Shown here: positions 21,143-31,914 of the stretch, piece after piece | Layout of the letters: each line of letters starts with the position of its first letter | How positions within the stretch are numbered: the first letter of the stretch is position 1 | From: Nothophaeocryptopus gaeumannii | Taxonomy: Eukaryota > Ascomycota > Dothideomycetes > Mycosphaerellales > Mycosphaerellaceae | Reading direction: 5' to 3' | DNA: 64,000 nt | Assembly: GCA_031771865.1 (NCBI GenBank) | Contig: JASISA010000003.1 | Span: forward strand, 310,001-374,000 | The notes under the pieces: model-generated | Database searches by the model: none | Told to the model about the DNA's origin: nothing | What the model saw: the letters and a program-made list of their open reading frames with translations, nothing else | Position numbers and translations under genes: made by a program

Positions 21143-24100
21143 CTACTGAATATCAAACAACCCCTTCAGATGCTTCGCAATTAGCAACCACTCATCCTTC
21201 TCAACCTCGTCCTTATAGAATTGCTTCAAGCAATCGATCGATGCTCTGCTAATCATCGAGTACAGCGTATCCTTCTCTTCGAGCTGTCTCCCATACCCAG
21301 GCTGGTTGCTGCCCTCAATCTTGACAGCGACACTAGGTTGGCCCTTCTTGCAGATCGGGAGTTGCTTATGATCACGCTCGATAGAAACCACACGACCCAT
21401 CGAGATGATCTCCTTGACGCCCGTGACAGCGTTCTGCTTGACGGCCGCAATTGGTGTGTTGAGACGCAGGTTTCCTTCGATGACGTCGATACCAACGACG
21501 ATGGGATCTTTCTTGTTGAAGACGGCAACAGGACGGAGCACACATGGGAAGACAGCAAGCATCTTGCTCTCTTCCTTCTTCTGCTCATTGAGAGCCTTCA
21601 TGTGCGCGGTGAAGTTGTCGAAGAGATGGTAGATGATCTCAGCCGTGAAGATCTTGACGCCCATTTGATCGGCAAGCTCTTGCGCATCCTTGTCGACCTT
21701 GACGTCGAAACAGAGCATGACAGCATACTCCTTCGCCTTCTCCAACATCGTCGAAGCGGTAATGACGTCGCGCTTATGTACCGGACCAATGCTAATGTTG
21801 CTGACTGGGATCTTAGACACGCGGAGGAACTCCAGCAGAGCCTCGAGCGAACCGAGAGTGGATGCTTGGACCGTGACTCCACGACCAGTCTTGGAAATCC
21901 TGGACGTCAAATCCTCTAAGTCGCCCATGACTTCTTCCTCAAGCTCTTCAATCTCATCTTCATCGTCCTTGTCCTTGACAACGAGCACTCTAGACCCAGC
22001 AATAGCGTTGTCGAGCCCGTTGGCAGTGATCTTGACACCCAACGCGGCCTTGACGACTTTGTTGTGGACGTACTGCGACTTGACACGCAGCTCCTTCATC
22101 TCAGCTGGAGTGAGTAGCCCACGAATGTTTGTGACGATGGCACCTTCTGTACCACAAAGCACGATCTTGTCTCCCTCGCGCAGGATACCGTTGGAAAGCA
22201 CCACGTCGATTGTAGTACCAAGACCCTCGATGACCTTGACTTCGAGAACGGTGCACTCAACTTCGGACAAGTACATGAGCTGGTTGGTCATACGCTCCTG
22301 TGTGAGAGTAACCAGCAGCTTGAGCATGTCGGGAATACCTTCACCCGTGTGGGCGGACGTCGGAACGAGCGAGACGTACTTGGCCATGGACCTATTCTCG
22401 TAGAAGAGCTCCGCGTTGAAACCCTGCTCAGAGAAAGCCAGCTTAGTCTTCTCCAGTCTGTCACGGAACTCGCTCTGCACGCTGTTCTTCTGCAGGCTGA
22501 GAGAGTCGCGGAAACCGTTGTTGGCGATCGGCTTCCAGCCGTAGAGGCGATCGATCTTGTTCAGAGCGACGATGAATGGGGTCTTGCGGTCACGGAGCAG
22601 CCTCATAGATTCCAAAGTCTGAGGTTCAAGACCGTGCATGATATCGACGACCAAGATGGCGATGTTGCAAAGCGAGCTACCACGGGTTCGGAGGTTGGTG
22701 AAGGACTCGTGGCCAGGTGTATCAATAACGAGTAGACCTGGCACCTTGAACTCGAAAGACTTGTCTTGGTTGACAATGGCGGTCTTCTTCTCAAGCGCCT
22801 CAACGGGGAAATATGTGGCACCGATTTGTTGCGTAATACCTCCCGCCTCGCCTTCTTGCACGTTGGTCTGGCGAATCTTGTCGAGCAACTTGGTCTTTCC
22901 GGTATCGACGTGACCCAGAATACAGCAGATGGGTGATCGCAAATTGTCCTTTGAGGCTGCTGCGAGTGCTGCTTCCTTTTCCTTTTCACGCTTCTCGGCA
23001 GCTTGTGCTCGTCGGAGCGCTGCTTGTCGAGCGGCGACACTCTGCTTCTGCCTCTCATCTTCAGAGTCGTCCGAGTCGTCTTCAGAGTCTGAGTCTTCCT
23101 CCGAATCCGAATCAGCCTTGGCGCCGTTCGCCCCCTTCTGGACTCGCTTGCCATTGACTTCGGGCTTGACTAGTTCGTCAGCATCCGATCCAGCGTCCCA
23201 GCTATCTTTGACATCGTCCTCGTCCTTTTCAGCCATGGCTTCCCAGTCTTCAAGCTGATCTACGTCTTCTCCCTTCTTCGCTTCAGCCTTAAGGCGAGCC
23301 TTCTCGGCTTCGGCAGCAGCGGCCTTCTCCTGCTCCTCCTTGATCTTGAGCTCTTCCATCTTCTGGCGTGCCTCTTCCCCCTCGCGAGCTTGCTGAGCTC
23401 TGCGCTCTTCGGCCTCCTTGCGAGGATTCTTCTTGCGCATGTCCTTGATGGAAGCCTTCTTGGCCTCAGCCTCGCTCTCGATACCGGCGACCTTGGCTCC
23501 TGACTCGAGCATCTGCTGCAACCTCATTTTCTGTTGGGCCTCCGCCTTTCGCTGTTTCTCGGTCTTGTAGGTACCAGCTTTTTTCTCTTCCTCGATCTTG
23601 GCCTTCTCACGCGCCTTCTTCGCGGCCTTCGCTTCTTCCTTGCGCTTCTCTTCTTCCTCAACCGCATTCTTTTCTTCCTCAGCAAGACGGACCTCAGCTG
23701 CCTTTCGCTCCTCCTCTTCTTGCTGTTGCTTACGGAGCTCCTCTTGTTGCTTCTGCAGCGCAGCAAGACCAGCAGGCAGCTTCTTGCCCTTCTTTCCAGG
23801 GGCCGCTGGCTCAGGAGCTGGCGCAGCAGCCTCTACAGGTTTGACCTCTTCTTGCTTTGGCTGAGCTGGAGCCGCGGTCTTCTTCTTAGCAGCAGCCTGT
23901 TCCTTCTTCCGCTGCTTCTCACGCTCTTTCTTCTCTTTCTCCTTCTCGGCCTTCGTCTTGACTCTGCCAGTGCCATCGTCCTCATCTTCGTCCTCCTCAG
24001 GCTCTTCCTTCTTTGCTGCCTGGGCCTTGCCGCCCTTTCCCTTCTTGCCCTTGGCTGGTTGAGCAAACACATCCTCGTCGTCCATAGTGGCTTCCTCCGG

Positions 24101-24400
24101 AGCCTTGGCAGAGAGGTCGACAGCAGGCTCGGCAGGCGTACCCGTTCCATCCTCAGTCGGATCCTCGCCTTCGACGAAGTCGTTCTCGACGACCTTGCCC
24201 TTCTTCTTGCGCTTCTCCTTGTTCTTCTTCAGCATGGCCATCAGGCCGCCGCCTCCGGCCTCTTCTTCTCCAGCATCTTTAGCAGCGTCAGTGGCCTTAG
24301 CATCAGCCTCTGCTTGTGCGATGGGGTCGCCGCTCTCCCCGAGACCCTCGTCCCAGTCGTCGTTGCCGCCCTTCTTTCCCTTCTTGCCCTTTGGTGCCAT
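21143..24400 (-). CDS. FUN12: Translation initiation factor eIF5B
   Basis: Single-exon 1085-aa GTPase that joins the 40S and 60S ribosomal subunits at the end of initiation. The first ~480 residues are a long, low-complexity, highly charged Lys/Glu/Ala region (KGKKGGNDDWDEGLGESGDP, then many KEKEKKEREKQRKK runs), as in all eukaryotic eIF5B. The GTPase core starts about residue 487, with G1 GHVDTGKTKLLDKIR, switch region EAGGITQQIGATYFP, G3 DTPGHESFTNLRTRGSSLC and G4 NKIDR. Domain II, domain III and the C-terminal domain IV follow (VFNKKDPIVVGIDVIEGNLR, then a C-terminal helix ending HLKGLFDIQ). All G motifs look intact. The start ATG begins MAPKGKKGKKGG. The opposite strand shows a long Leu-rich open frame that is only a shadow of the charged region. 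Confidence 0.97.
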   Translation of the reverse strand: MAPKGKKGKKGGNDDWDEGLGESGDPIAQAEADAKATDAAKDAGEEEAGGGGLMAMLKKNKEKRKKKGKVVENDFVEGEDPTEDGTGTPAEPAVDLSAKAPEEATMDDEDVFAQPAKGKKGKGGKAQAAKKEEPEEDEDEDDGTGRVKTKAEKEKEKKEREKQRKKEQAAAKKKTAAPAQPKQEEVKPVEAAAPAPEPAAPGKKGKKLPAGLAALQKQQEELRKQQQEEEERKAAEVRLAEEEKNAVEEEEKRKEEAKAAKKAREKAKIEEEKKAGTYKTEKQRKAEAQQKMRLQQMLESGAKVAGIESEAEAKKASIKDMRKKNPRKEAEERRAQQAREGEEARQKMEELKIKEEQEKAAAAEAEKARLKAEAKKGEDVDQLEDWEAMAEKDEDDVKDSWDAGSDADELVKPEVNGKRVQKGANGAKADSDSEEDSDSEDDSDDSEDERQKQSVAARQAALRRAQAAEKREKEKEAALAAASKDNLRSPICCILGHVDTGKTKLLDKIRQTNVQEGEAGGITQQIGATYFPVEALEKKTAIVNQDKSFEFKVPGLLVIDTPGHESFTNLRTRGSSLCNIAILVVDIMHGLEPQTLESMRLLRDRKTPFIVALNKIDRLYGWKPIANNGFRDSLSLQKNSVQSEFRDRLEKTKLAFSEQGFNAELFYENRSMAKYVSLVPTSAHTGEGIPDMLKLLVTLTQERMTNQLMYLSEVECTVLEVKVIEGLGTTIDVVLSNGILREGDKIVLCGTEGAIVTNIRGLLTPAEMKELRVKSQYVHNKVVKAALGVKITANGLDNAIAGSRVLVVKDKDDEDEIEELEEEVMGDLEDLTSRISKTGRGVTVQASTLGSLEALLEFLRVSKIPVSNISIGPVHKRDVITASTMLEKAKEYAVMLCFDVKVDKDAQELADQMGVKIFTAEIIYHLFDNFTAHMKALNEQKKEESKMLAVFPCVLRPVAVFNKKDPIVVGIDVIEGNLRLNTPIAAVKQNAVTGVKEIISMGRVVSIERDHKQLPICKKGQPSVAVKIEGSNQPGYGRQLEEKDTLYSMISRASIDCLKQFYKDEVEKDEWLLIAKHLKGLFDIQ

Positions 24401-25043
24401 AGCGACGGCGTTTCTCCGGTCAAGAGATGTTTGTGGTTGGTAGTGTTTCTATAAGCAAGGACGGCCTATGCGGCAAATATTGGAATAGGTGGAGGGATGT
24501 CGATTCAGCTATTGGTGCAGTGCGGGCGCAGAGAGTGGCCTCCTGCAAACTCTGGAGGCGGGTCGGGATTAAGGAAGTGGGCTCTCGCTTTCATGCTACA
24601 CGGCGCGGAGGTGATGCTGTGTAAGAGGTAGAGTGTGCCGGCGGCGATGAGTCGCTGCTGTGGCGTATGTGTTTGTAGAAGAGAGATGGAGTGGGCGTGG
24701 GTGTTGGACCTGAAGTTGAAATTCTTGGTGGGGCGGCTGTGTGATGATGTCGGCTCCAGTCTTTGTACGGGATTGCCGATCACATCGGATGCCTGAATAC
24801 CTATATATTGTTCACAACCAAAGTGCTCCGCTCCTAATCGCATAGCAGACGTGAGTCACGGGTGAGTTTGGTACGCTTCATACGGTCGTCTGTTCACATT
24901 CGGCGCCATTGTGATTGTAGCAAGCGCTGAATGTGTCCATGACCGCCGAGAACCATGTGCTTCGGCTATGTTCTCGTGTCTTTCTATGTCATTTCATTGC
25001 GTGAACGCTAGAAGCTAAATGGTACATGGTGAATGCTGTCGGA
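24401..25043. other. Intergenic, promoter of the eIF5B gene
   Basis: About 640 bp between the ATG of the eIF5B gene and the stop of the Yip1-domain gene, both on the minus strand. It must include the eIF5B promoter and the Yip1 gene 3' UTR. No gene is supported. Confidence 0.45.
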
Positions 25044-26170
25044 CTAGGCACGGAAAAGCAGTCGGGCCACTTGTTCGCCAGCATCGCCTCCCCCTTTAGG
25101 GGCATCTCCAGCCTTTGAGACTGGACTTCCGTGGGCGAAGAACAACATCTTGATCGCAATCGCAAAGCCTGCGTGCAAGGCAATGACAATGATAAGCAAG
25201 ACTTTCGAAGTCTTCGCGTCCGTAGCCGAGACAACAGGGTAGAGGTTGCGGAAGAGGAAGACGGCCGAGAGTGCGAGTCCAACTCCGACGAAGGCGTAGT
25301 TCAGAGCTGCGAAGATAGTCAGCATTTGAACGCATCCAGAAGTTCGATTTGGTTTAGGCCTCTTTTTGCCCGGGGTTTCTTTCATGGTTCATGTGTCCCT
25401 CCCAGTGTTCAAGAATGGGGTACTTGATTAGACTTACCAGTCAACGGACTCCAACTGACCAAAGCCACAGGTATCCAAATCAGATTCGCATACCCATAAA
25501 GCGCCCAGCACTCCATGACATTCGCGCTTTCACTCCCATACCACCTCAGCACGCCCCAAAGCGCCGCCGGCACCACCACCGTATATCCATAAACCAGCCC
25601 CGCCGCCCCCGACAACAGCTTGAAATCATACGCAAAATGCTCTTTCCCCTTGTACGCCAGATACTGCGATATCGTTCCTGTCAGAAAGAGTATGACTACG
25701 ACTGTAGTGGCTATCCAGAATGGACCATAGAGATCGGGGTTTCCTTCCATTACGTCTAGGAAGTTTTGGCGCGGGAAGAGCGCGGCGCGGCAGCGGTGAA
25801 GGATTTGGAAGGTGTCGACATCGAAGAATTGTTGGTAGAACTGGATGGACCAGAGGTAGCGTTTGGAGGACGAGGGGGTGTTGGAGGATGAGTTGAGGAA
25901 GCCGCCGCCGCTGGGGGCGCGATTGTGGGTGGGTTGCGATTTACCGCGAGCGTTGGAGGACTCGAATGCTGTGTATTTGATTAGCAGAGTATACGCGGCT
26001 GGATCAAGGGATCGAGCATACTAGAGTTGTGGAATTCGAGGTCATCGTTCAGGTCGGTATGGCCAAGGTCACCCTGCTAGGAGTCAGTCGCATTCTTGTC
26101 CGTTAGCTGCAGGATCTTGTACCTCAGCATCAACGTCGACCACGACATCGTATCCTTGCCTGTTTGCCAT
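25044..26170 (-). CDS. Yip1-domain Golgi membrane protein (YIPF1/2-like)
   Basis: Four exons: 26123-26170, 26022-26073, 25438-25968 and 25044-25306, with introns of 49, 53, 53-type signals and 131 nt, giving 297 aa in one frame. The N-terminus, MANRQGYDVVVDVDAE/GDLG, is acidic and cytosolic. The segment KRYLWSIQFYQQFFDVDTFQ followed by GNPDLYGPFWIATT is typical of YIPF1/YIPF2 proteins. Five hydrophobic segments follow: the one after GPFWIATT, AAGLVYGYTVVVPAALWGVL, a segment around YANLIWIPVALVSW, ALNYAFVGVGLALSAVFLF and LLIIVIALHAGFAIAIKMLF. The family works with Rab GTPases in Golgi traffic. The third junction (SPLT/ALNYAF) restores a transmembrane segment, which supports the long intron. 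The exact yeast orthologue is not clear. Confidence 0.85.
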
Positions 26171-26679
26171 GCCGGTGGTTGTGTTAAGTATCTGTTTTGG
26201 TGATGCCTACTTGTTCAGAGCTTCCAGACACGAGTTCACTTGGAGACGCGAAGCCGTGCACGTGCCACTCTCTTGGCGCGAATTGATGAAGGCGATGATC
26301 TTCACTTTCTATCACATGTAGTACCAGACAACCGCGTCTCCCAATGGTCATACTGGCTGCAGATCAATGGCCGATGATGGCGATGCTTGGTCCATCGTCT
26401 CCACGCGGAGCGCTGTGTCCTGGCTGCAGTCCTTGACGACAGACACATTACTGCTCGCTCTTACACGACACAAGCTCAGGCACATGAGCAGAGAATCCTA
26501 AGCGGCCAGCAGTACATTGTGGTGGCGTGCATTCGTACCACAATTCCCGGGCGTCACATGAACCCAGGCCTGTCAGATCTGGAGCATGAACACAGTGGTC
26601 TTCGCAGCGCGATCGCGATGTTCGCTCAAGTACAGAGTGCTCACAACGACTCAATGCTCAGCGCGATGCTGAAGTCTGA

Positions 26680-27570
26680 AGTCCAGCCCTGCTACAGAGC
26701 TGTATCGCCGCCAAGGACTGGGACTTAGCTGAGCTGCTCTTGCGCAGACATGACTCCTGCCCCGCCTACGAAGCCATTGATTAGAGCAATGTTCTTCAGA
26801 TTGCTGCTGCGAACGGCAGGTTTCCGCCTGAGATGACGGCTGCGATCTTGTACAGACCAAAATTCGACATCAATAAACAGGACTCATACGGCCAGACAAT
26901 CCTTCACGCCGCGGCTTTTGAACGCAACACTAAACTCATTCGTATGCTTCTTGCCAGGCAAGATGTTCGCATCAATACACCGGATTTCACGGTGATACTG
27001 CTCTTGACATAGCAAGCGCTTGGGATACACTGATGCTGTGAAGATGTTCCGCGAGAGAGATGAGTTGAGTCCAGACCTTCCAGACAATTGGGGCGGTAAA
27101 TCTATCCATGATGCGATCCATCGCAACGCTCCCAAACTGGTTAAAATGCTTCCTAACGATCCCTGCACCGATGTAAGTTCAAGAGATAAGGATGGAAGGT
27201 CGCCGCTGTTCTACGCAATTCATCTCCGCCTTCACAGCATCGTTCGGCTCCTCCTGAGTTGTCCGCGTACCAATTTGGATCTTGGATGGCGTGGGAGCAC
27301 GATTTTCCAGCAAGCTATGATATGTGTCACCCCGCAAGATGGGGAGATCATTAGAACGTTATTATCGCATCCGGGCATATCCAGATATTGTTCCACTGAT
27401 GAGCTCAACAACTTCGTCGGACGATGTATCAGGGAGTGGTCAGAAGGCTGAAGCGTTGTAAGAGCCCTGTTGAATGATAAAGAGATGGTTTTGGTCTTGC
27501 TCGATAGGCTCAAGTCTTGGAAGCATGAGCCAGGAATGCATTTTGAGCTCCAACGCCTCTCGCGATCGTG
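26680..27570 (+). pseudogene. Ankyrin-repeat pseudogene
   Basis: Ankyrin-like repeats are readable only by changing frame. SPALLQSCIAAKDWDLAELL (from about 26683) leads to an in-frame TAG after CPAYEAID. The same frame resumes with NVLQIAAANGRFPPEMTAAI, DSYGQTILHAAAFERNTKLI and RMLLARQDVRINTPD. Then GDTALDIASA and LGYTDAVKMF occur in two other frames, within about 27 bases of each other around 26990-27040. Two further repeats follow: GGKSIHDAIHRNAPKLVKML and DGRSPLFYAIHLRLHSIVRL. A TGA after CIREWSEG is followed by more coding-like sequence (RALLNDKEMVLVLLDRLKSW) to about 27570. At least two stops and two shifts show decay. Short introns could explain some of these, but not all. No domain other than ankyrin is seen. 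Confidence 0.7.
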
Positions 27571-27717
27571 ATTAGACAGACGCGAATCCTTGTCAGAGCT
27601 GGATTTTGAAGGGCTGGAAAGAATTGCTCCCGGAATGAACCGCTTCTCTGAGCACCGGTAAGACTACTCTAGCCATCGCGCTTAGCCTGTGTTCAACTTA
27701 TCTGGATGGACTTCTCC

Positions 27718-28743
27718 TTATGCTGAGAGAAGGGCGTACTTCTCGCACGCTTCTACCAGCTCTTTGAAGATGCCAGGTTCCTGTGGAGCGATACGTAAGC
27801 TTTGTTCTTCGGGTAAGGAAGCAGGGAAACTCACTGAGGCACTGTGCCCGGCAGCTGGCACTATGTGCAGCTCAGACTCTGGCCAAGCTCTGTGAAGATC
27901 GATAGCTGTCCTAGGCGGGCAGCCGATGTCGTACCGTCCATGGACGATCGTTGTTGGAATATGTCGAACCTCGTCGATGTTCTCCGTGCGCAACAACTCG
28001 CCTTCCTCGATGAAAACCGCGTGTGAGAAGTAGTGACATTCGAGCAATGCATGCTCCAAGGACCATTTCTCGTCGTCCAGCTTTCGCATATGCTCTTCCG
28101 TGGTTTCCATCTGGAAGGTCAGAACGTCCCAGGTATTGAACTCCCGAGCCGCATTCCGCCGCACTTCTGGATCCACCGACTGCAAAAGGTCATAGTACGC
28201 CTCGAGTGGTCGCGATTGCTTTTTATTGGGCAGGAACCTCAGGAATTTCTCATGCTCGTTCGGATAATGCATGCTCGCGCCGACGTCTGCTTTCCTAGCA
28301 AAGTCTAGCTCCTCCTTCCGACCAAGAAAGATACCTCGGAGAACCATGCAGCCTACTTTATCAGGATGCTGCTGCGCATACATTAACGCTAGTGTGCCAC
28401 CCCAGGATCCTCCAAACACTATGTACCACTTGTCAATTTTAAGGTGCCCTCGAAGCTTCTCGATGTCTTCAACAAGGTGTTGAGATGTGTTGTCTCGTAG
28501 CTCGGCTGATGGGGTGGATTTGCCACATCCTCGCTGGTCGAAGAGGAGCACACGGTAGATGTCCGGATTGAAGTATACTGTATTTGCAAGTCCGGCTGTG
28601 CCGTTGCCTGGACCGCCATGAAGAAAGACGACGGGCTTGCCGTCGGCCTTGCCGTACTGCTCGTAGTAGAGTGTATGGATGTCGCTGACTGAAAGGAAGC
28701 CTGTAGAGAAAGGTGGATTATGTGAGTAGCCTGTTGGAGTCAT
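27718..28743 (-). CDS. Proline iminopeptidase (prolyl aminopeptidase, S33 family)
   Basis: This alpha/beta-hydrolase releases N-terminal proline from peptides, probably in the cytosol. The start is the ATG at 28743 (MTPTGYSHNPPFSTGFLSVS); the frame is open upstream but has no earlier ATG. Exons 27835-28743 and 27718-27780 flank a 54-nt intron (GTGAGT...CCACAG), giving 323 aa. Motifs are the oxyanion segment VVFLHGGPGNG (HGGPG, about 42-46), FDQRGCGKS (about 69-75) and the nucleophile elbow GGSWGGTLAL (Ser113). The acid lies in HGRYDIGCPP and the catalytic His in PAAGHSA. These are the full S33 prolyl-aminopeptidase signatures. The intron has a length divisible by 3 and no stop, so its retention would add 18 residues right after the catalytic His; the spliced join GHSAS/EPGI fits the family. 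Confidence 0.92.
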   Translation of the reverse strand: MTPTGYSHNPPFSTGFLSVSDIHTLYYEQYGKADGKPVVFLHGGPGNGTAGLANTVYFNPDIYRVLLFDQRGCGKSTPSAELRDNTSQHLVEDIEKLRGHLKIDKWYIVFGGSWGGTLALMYAQQHPDKVGCMVLRGIFLGRKEELDFARKADVGASMHYPNEHEKFLRFLPNKKQSRPLEAYYDLLQSVDPEVRRNAAREFNTWDVLTFQMETTEEHMRKLDDEKWSLEHALLECHYFSHAVFIEEGELLRTENIDEVRHIPTTIVHGRYDIGCPPRTAIDLHRAWPESELHIVPAAGHSASVSFPASLPEEQSLRIAPQEPGIFKELVEACEKYALLSA

Positions 28744-28938
28744 TCTTGTCAACTCGAAAAGAGATCTTTGGAGCAACAAGAGACGCAAGGGGATTTGAGA
28801 GTGAAAGAAGACAAAACATGCCTATTGTCAGCTTGAGCCGGATCAGCGCTTACTGTTTATGGGAAGTCCTCCTCAAAGCTGACGAGCAGAATGTACGGGA
28901 AGGTTTATTCTGTCATGTATTTCATAACTGTTTCACTC

Positions 28939-29844
28939 TTACAGGCAATATACTGCCCACTCATCCAAGGTCATATGCTTGATAATCGTCGAAATTCCCC
29001 TGCCAATCTTGTTCCCGCAAATACTCTTCTTCTTCTCCTTCGACGGCGTTCCCGTCACATACTCGATCCCGAATATCGCTTTTTCCTGATCGATCAACGG
29101 CTTGTAAAGTTCACATTCATTATACGCCGAAGTACTGTACTGCTGACACTGTTCATTCACAGCAAAGTCGACCGAGCTTGCGACTTGACTGACGATCTCT
29201 CCGCCGTTCTTCAAACCAATCGCTAAGCCCCGGTTGTGGGCCTCACTGGCGAGAAAGCGGATGAAGTTGATCGCGTCGGACTGAGTGAGGTTGAAGCCGC
29301 CGCCGTTGTGGAGGTACACATCGATGTTATCTGGGTCGACTGCGTCGCACTTTTTGGATTTGGCGAGGTCGAGCCTGGCAGACATGATATTTCTAGAATG
29401 ATCAGCGTGTGCTTTTCACACATGCGATGTTGGGATGGCGTACCTGATCGCTTGTGAGTTCGTATTGACCCATCGCTCACCAGGCCAGTCATCGAGATTA
29501 TCCCCGAGATCTGCAGCTGGGAATTGGTTGGCGTCATCTCTCCAGTCCTCGTACTGCGTTGAGAAATAGCAAATGGTCTTTTTGCCTTTGGCTTTCACAT
29601 TACTCCATACGGTTGCAGAGTTGTCGAAGAGGTCGCCATCAATGGCTGTCACACTGGGCAGGGATGCGGGCTTGAGCTGCTTTGATAGGACGATTTGCCT
29701 GCAGCCGTTAGGATCTGACATGTGAGGGTGGAAGAGCCATGCAATAAACAGGCCGTGTGCATACCAAGTCGTGTTCGTTGCTGGCTTCCACCAAGCAACA
29801 ACAGAACCCAGCAGGAGAAATGGTGCGAGCTGTCGAGAGATCAT
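28939..29844 (-). CDS. Secreted GH114 glycosidase (endo-alpha-1,4-polygalactosaminidase-like)
   Basis: Three exons: 29765-29844, 29444-29698 and 28939-29392, with introns of 66 and 51 nt, giving 262 aa. The N-terminus ISRQLAPFLLLGSVVAWWKP is a signal peptide, so the protein is secreted. The (beta/alpha)-barrel family motifs are DLFDNSATVWSNVKAKGKKT, ICYFSTQYEDWRDD, DNLDDWPGERWVNT, DLAKSKKCDAVDPDNIDVY and NRGLAIGLKNGGEI. The D-P-D-N-x-D motif and the strand ending ICYFS hold the acidic residues expected at the active site. Members cleave galactosaminogalactan-type polymers of fungal cell walls, or bacterial polygalactosamine. The first intron is divisible by 3 and has no stop, and its spliced join TTW/QIVLSK restores the expected spacing. 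Substrate is inferred from family only. Confidence 0.85.
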
Positions 29845-30372
29845 GATCGAAGTTGACGAGTTATTATATTTCGACAGCAGATGCGTATCGTATCCTTCTT
29901 ATAACTCATCGAAATCATGTCGTCTGCCCCAGCTCCAAGACCATCGGACCTTTGATGCAGTTACTAGACCTATGAGATGGAGCTGTGGCGTTTCCCTTGG
30001 AGTCGCCGAAAATGTCTCAGCTTATCCTGCTTCTTCAGCTCGTTCGTGAGGGGCTGTTCCAGATCGACCGGCGTTTCATACAAAGACATCGTGGTGGATA
30101 ATGGCGAGATGCAAACTTGCCACAGGTGTGAAGATGTTGGTGTGAGTGCTGTTCCGTTGTTCAGAGGATTCCAAGGCTGAGCTTGGCGGCTGGGCTGGGC
30201 CGTGTGTGTAACACATGCTCCACTCTTGACAAAATCGGTTTGCTAATAGGCAGAAGCCCTTGGTGCTTTCGTGCAACTGTGGCATATACCAGATCCTTCA
30301 GATGAACCTCTTATTCGTGAAAAGCGCCAAGCTCGCGCCGCCCAAAGCACTCCCATGAGAGACGTTTTCATA
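29845..30372. other. Intergenic, no gene seen
   Basis: Contains the promoter of the GH114 gene and the 3' flank of the GNAT gene. No coding region is supported. Confidence 0.5.
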
Positions 30373-31131
30373 TCAACTCTTATTCTTGGGCTCGTAAATG
30401 ACGACTGGGAGGTCATACGCCTTCTCGGGCACGACATCGATCCTGACTTCCTGAAGCAATCGGAAACCGTACTTCAAATAGAACCCATAACCCACAAGAC
30501 TACTCTCCAATACCACAGGAATATTGACCTGATCAGCAACATTGGTCCCCCACTGGAGTAGCCTGCGGCCAATGCCATGTCCTCTATGCCAAGCTGGATC
30601 GGTCATAAGGAATTGGAGATGCAAACAAGGCTGGAGCCAGTCTTGGTTCTCGTACGTGGCATGGAGTCGATCCAATAGCGTCCCAAAGGCTTCATAGTCC
30701 ATGATCCGGTTGAAGACGATGCGATGGTACTCCATCTCTGCAGTGACCATGGCACGCTCAAGTGCATTCGCAAAGCCCGTTCTCTGTTGACTCCATTCTT
30801 TACCGATCGGGTTGCTTTCGCCTTGTGCTTCCCAAGCAGAGAATCCGAGAATCCGTAATTTCTGAGTGCCGTCGGCTTCGGGAGTGGTTGCCTCTGCTAC
30901 CATGAATCTGGACTCTGGCTTGATGAAGAAGAACTTTATCCGCCGCAAGAGGAAATCGTAGAACTCTTGAGGATGGCTTTTCCGATCGGGACAAAAGTGA
31001 TCATGAAACTCAAAATCGTTGAAGCAAAGCCTCAAGATCTCGGTCATGGCAGGCAGATCGGCGCGAGTAGCCCAGCGGATGTTGATCTCGGGCTTCATCG
31101 TGATGCCGGAAAGTGTGGATGCTGGAGTCAT
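30373..31131 (-). CDS. GNAT-family N-acetyltransferase
   Basis: Single-exon 252-aa protein starting at the ATG at 31131 (MTPASTLSGITMKPEINIRW). The frame is open further upstream, but only non-ATG codons precede it. Met12 is an alternative start closer to the domain. The N-terminal strand INIRWATRADLPAMTEILRL is typical of GNAT enzymes. The acetyl-CoA-binding motif A is LQFLMTDPAWHRGHGIGRRL, with the (Q/R)xxGxG/A-like loop RGHGIGRRLLQWG. Motif B is IPVVLESSLVGYGFYLKYGF, again typical. The architecture matches fungal GNATs that acetylate small molecules or peptides; the substrate cannot be told. The gene lies between GH114 and an alcohol dehydrogenase with no sign of co-regulation. Confidence 0.85.
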   Translation of the reverse strand: MTPASTLSGITMKPEINIRWATRADLPAMTEILRLCFNDFEFHDHFCPDRKSHPQEFYDFLLRRIKFFFIKPESRFMVAEATTPEADGTQKLRILGFSAWEAQGESNPIGKEWSQQRTGFANALERAMVTAEMEYHRIVFNRIMDYEAFGTLLDRLHATYENQDWLQPCLHLQFLMTDPAWHRGHGIGRRLLQWGTNVADQVNIPVVLESSLVGYGFYLKYGFRLLQEVRIDVVPEKAYDLPVVIYEPKNKS

Positions 31132-31914
31132 CTCTTCCGATAACTGTTCTGGGGCTGTGTGGGACCGAATAAACTGAAGTTTCGTACAAACAGTGGAAGG
31201 ACGTGAACAGAACAAAAGAAGAGGATAGACAAAAAGGCGGAGTTCCTGGTGGCCTGGTTACTCACCTTTTAGCCGGGCCGGTGCACTTGGCCGGCAGTGT
31301 ACCGTATGCGGCTCAAGACACCCAAAGCATGATGACCGGAGGGTTTCGAGGCTTTGTAAGTCGCTGAAGACCTGATCTTCAGATCGTGGCGAGAGCCATT
31401 GGATACTCAGTAGCATCACTACTCATCTTTGTTACGCTCGAAGAGGTCTTCCGCTGCTTCGCGAAGACTTCTGGCCTCATACTTGGGCGTACGTGTAGGC
31501 CGAAATGACCGGAGAAGGATGTGAGAAAGTCGTTTTGGAGTTATCTCAGCTGGTACGAGTCTTGTACATGCTCAGCGAGAACATTGTGGTAAAAAAAGAT
31601 GTGAAAAGAATGAAGACGTGAGAATTGTGAGACAGCAAGAGCAGGAGATGACGCGCACGGGCCACTCTCACCATTTTTGCAAGTGAATGTCGGGCGGTCG
31701 GCCGGCAGCCGGCAATAATGGCCTCGGCACAAGCAGTTGATCTCCACGGCAGCTCGACGTCGTCCCTTCGACATCATCCTCCGTTCAAGAGCTCTTGTAG
31801 ACACACATCTTGCACAGTAGGTTTCGACCATTTGACGTCTTTCCTATTCACTTTGGGCCTGTACAGGACGGAGCTTCCTAATCTTTTGAAACATCACTAG
31901 CAAACAAGACCACG
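31132..31914. promoter_or_regulatory. Divergent promoter region, GNAT / alcohol dehydrogenase-like
   Basis: About 780 bp between divergent ATGs. Short palindromic GGCCGG-type runs occur (GCCGGGCCGGTGC near 31273 and CGGCCGGCAGCCGGC near 31696). These may be binding sites for zinc-cluster factors, but that is inference. No gene is supported. Confidence 0.4.

Noticed and set aside
23534..24454. Plus-strand 306-codon, Leu-rich open frame
   Set aside because: It is the antisense of the Lys/Glu-rich N-terminus of eIF5B; the composition follows from the complement of those codons and there is no independent support.
28744..28788. Upstream extension of the proline iminopeptidase
   Set aside because: The extension begins at a non-ATG codon; the ATG at 28743 gives a normal-length N-terminus.
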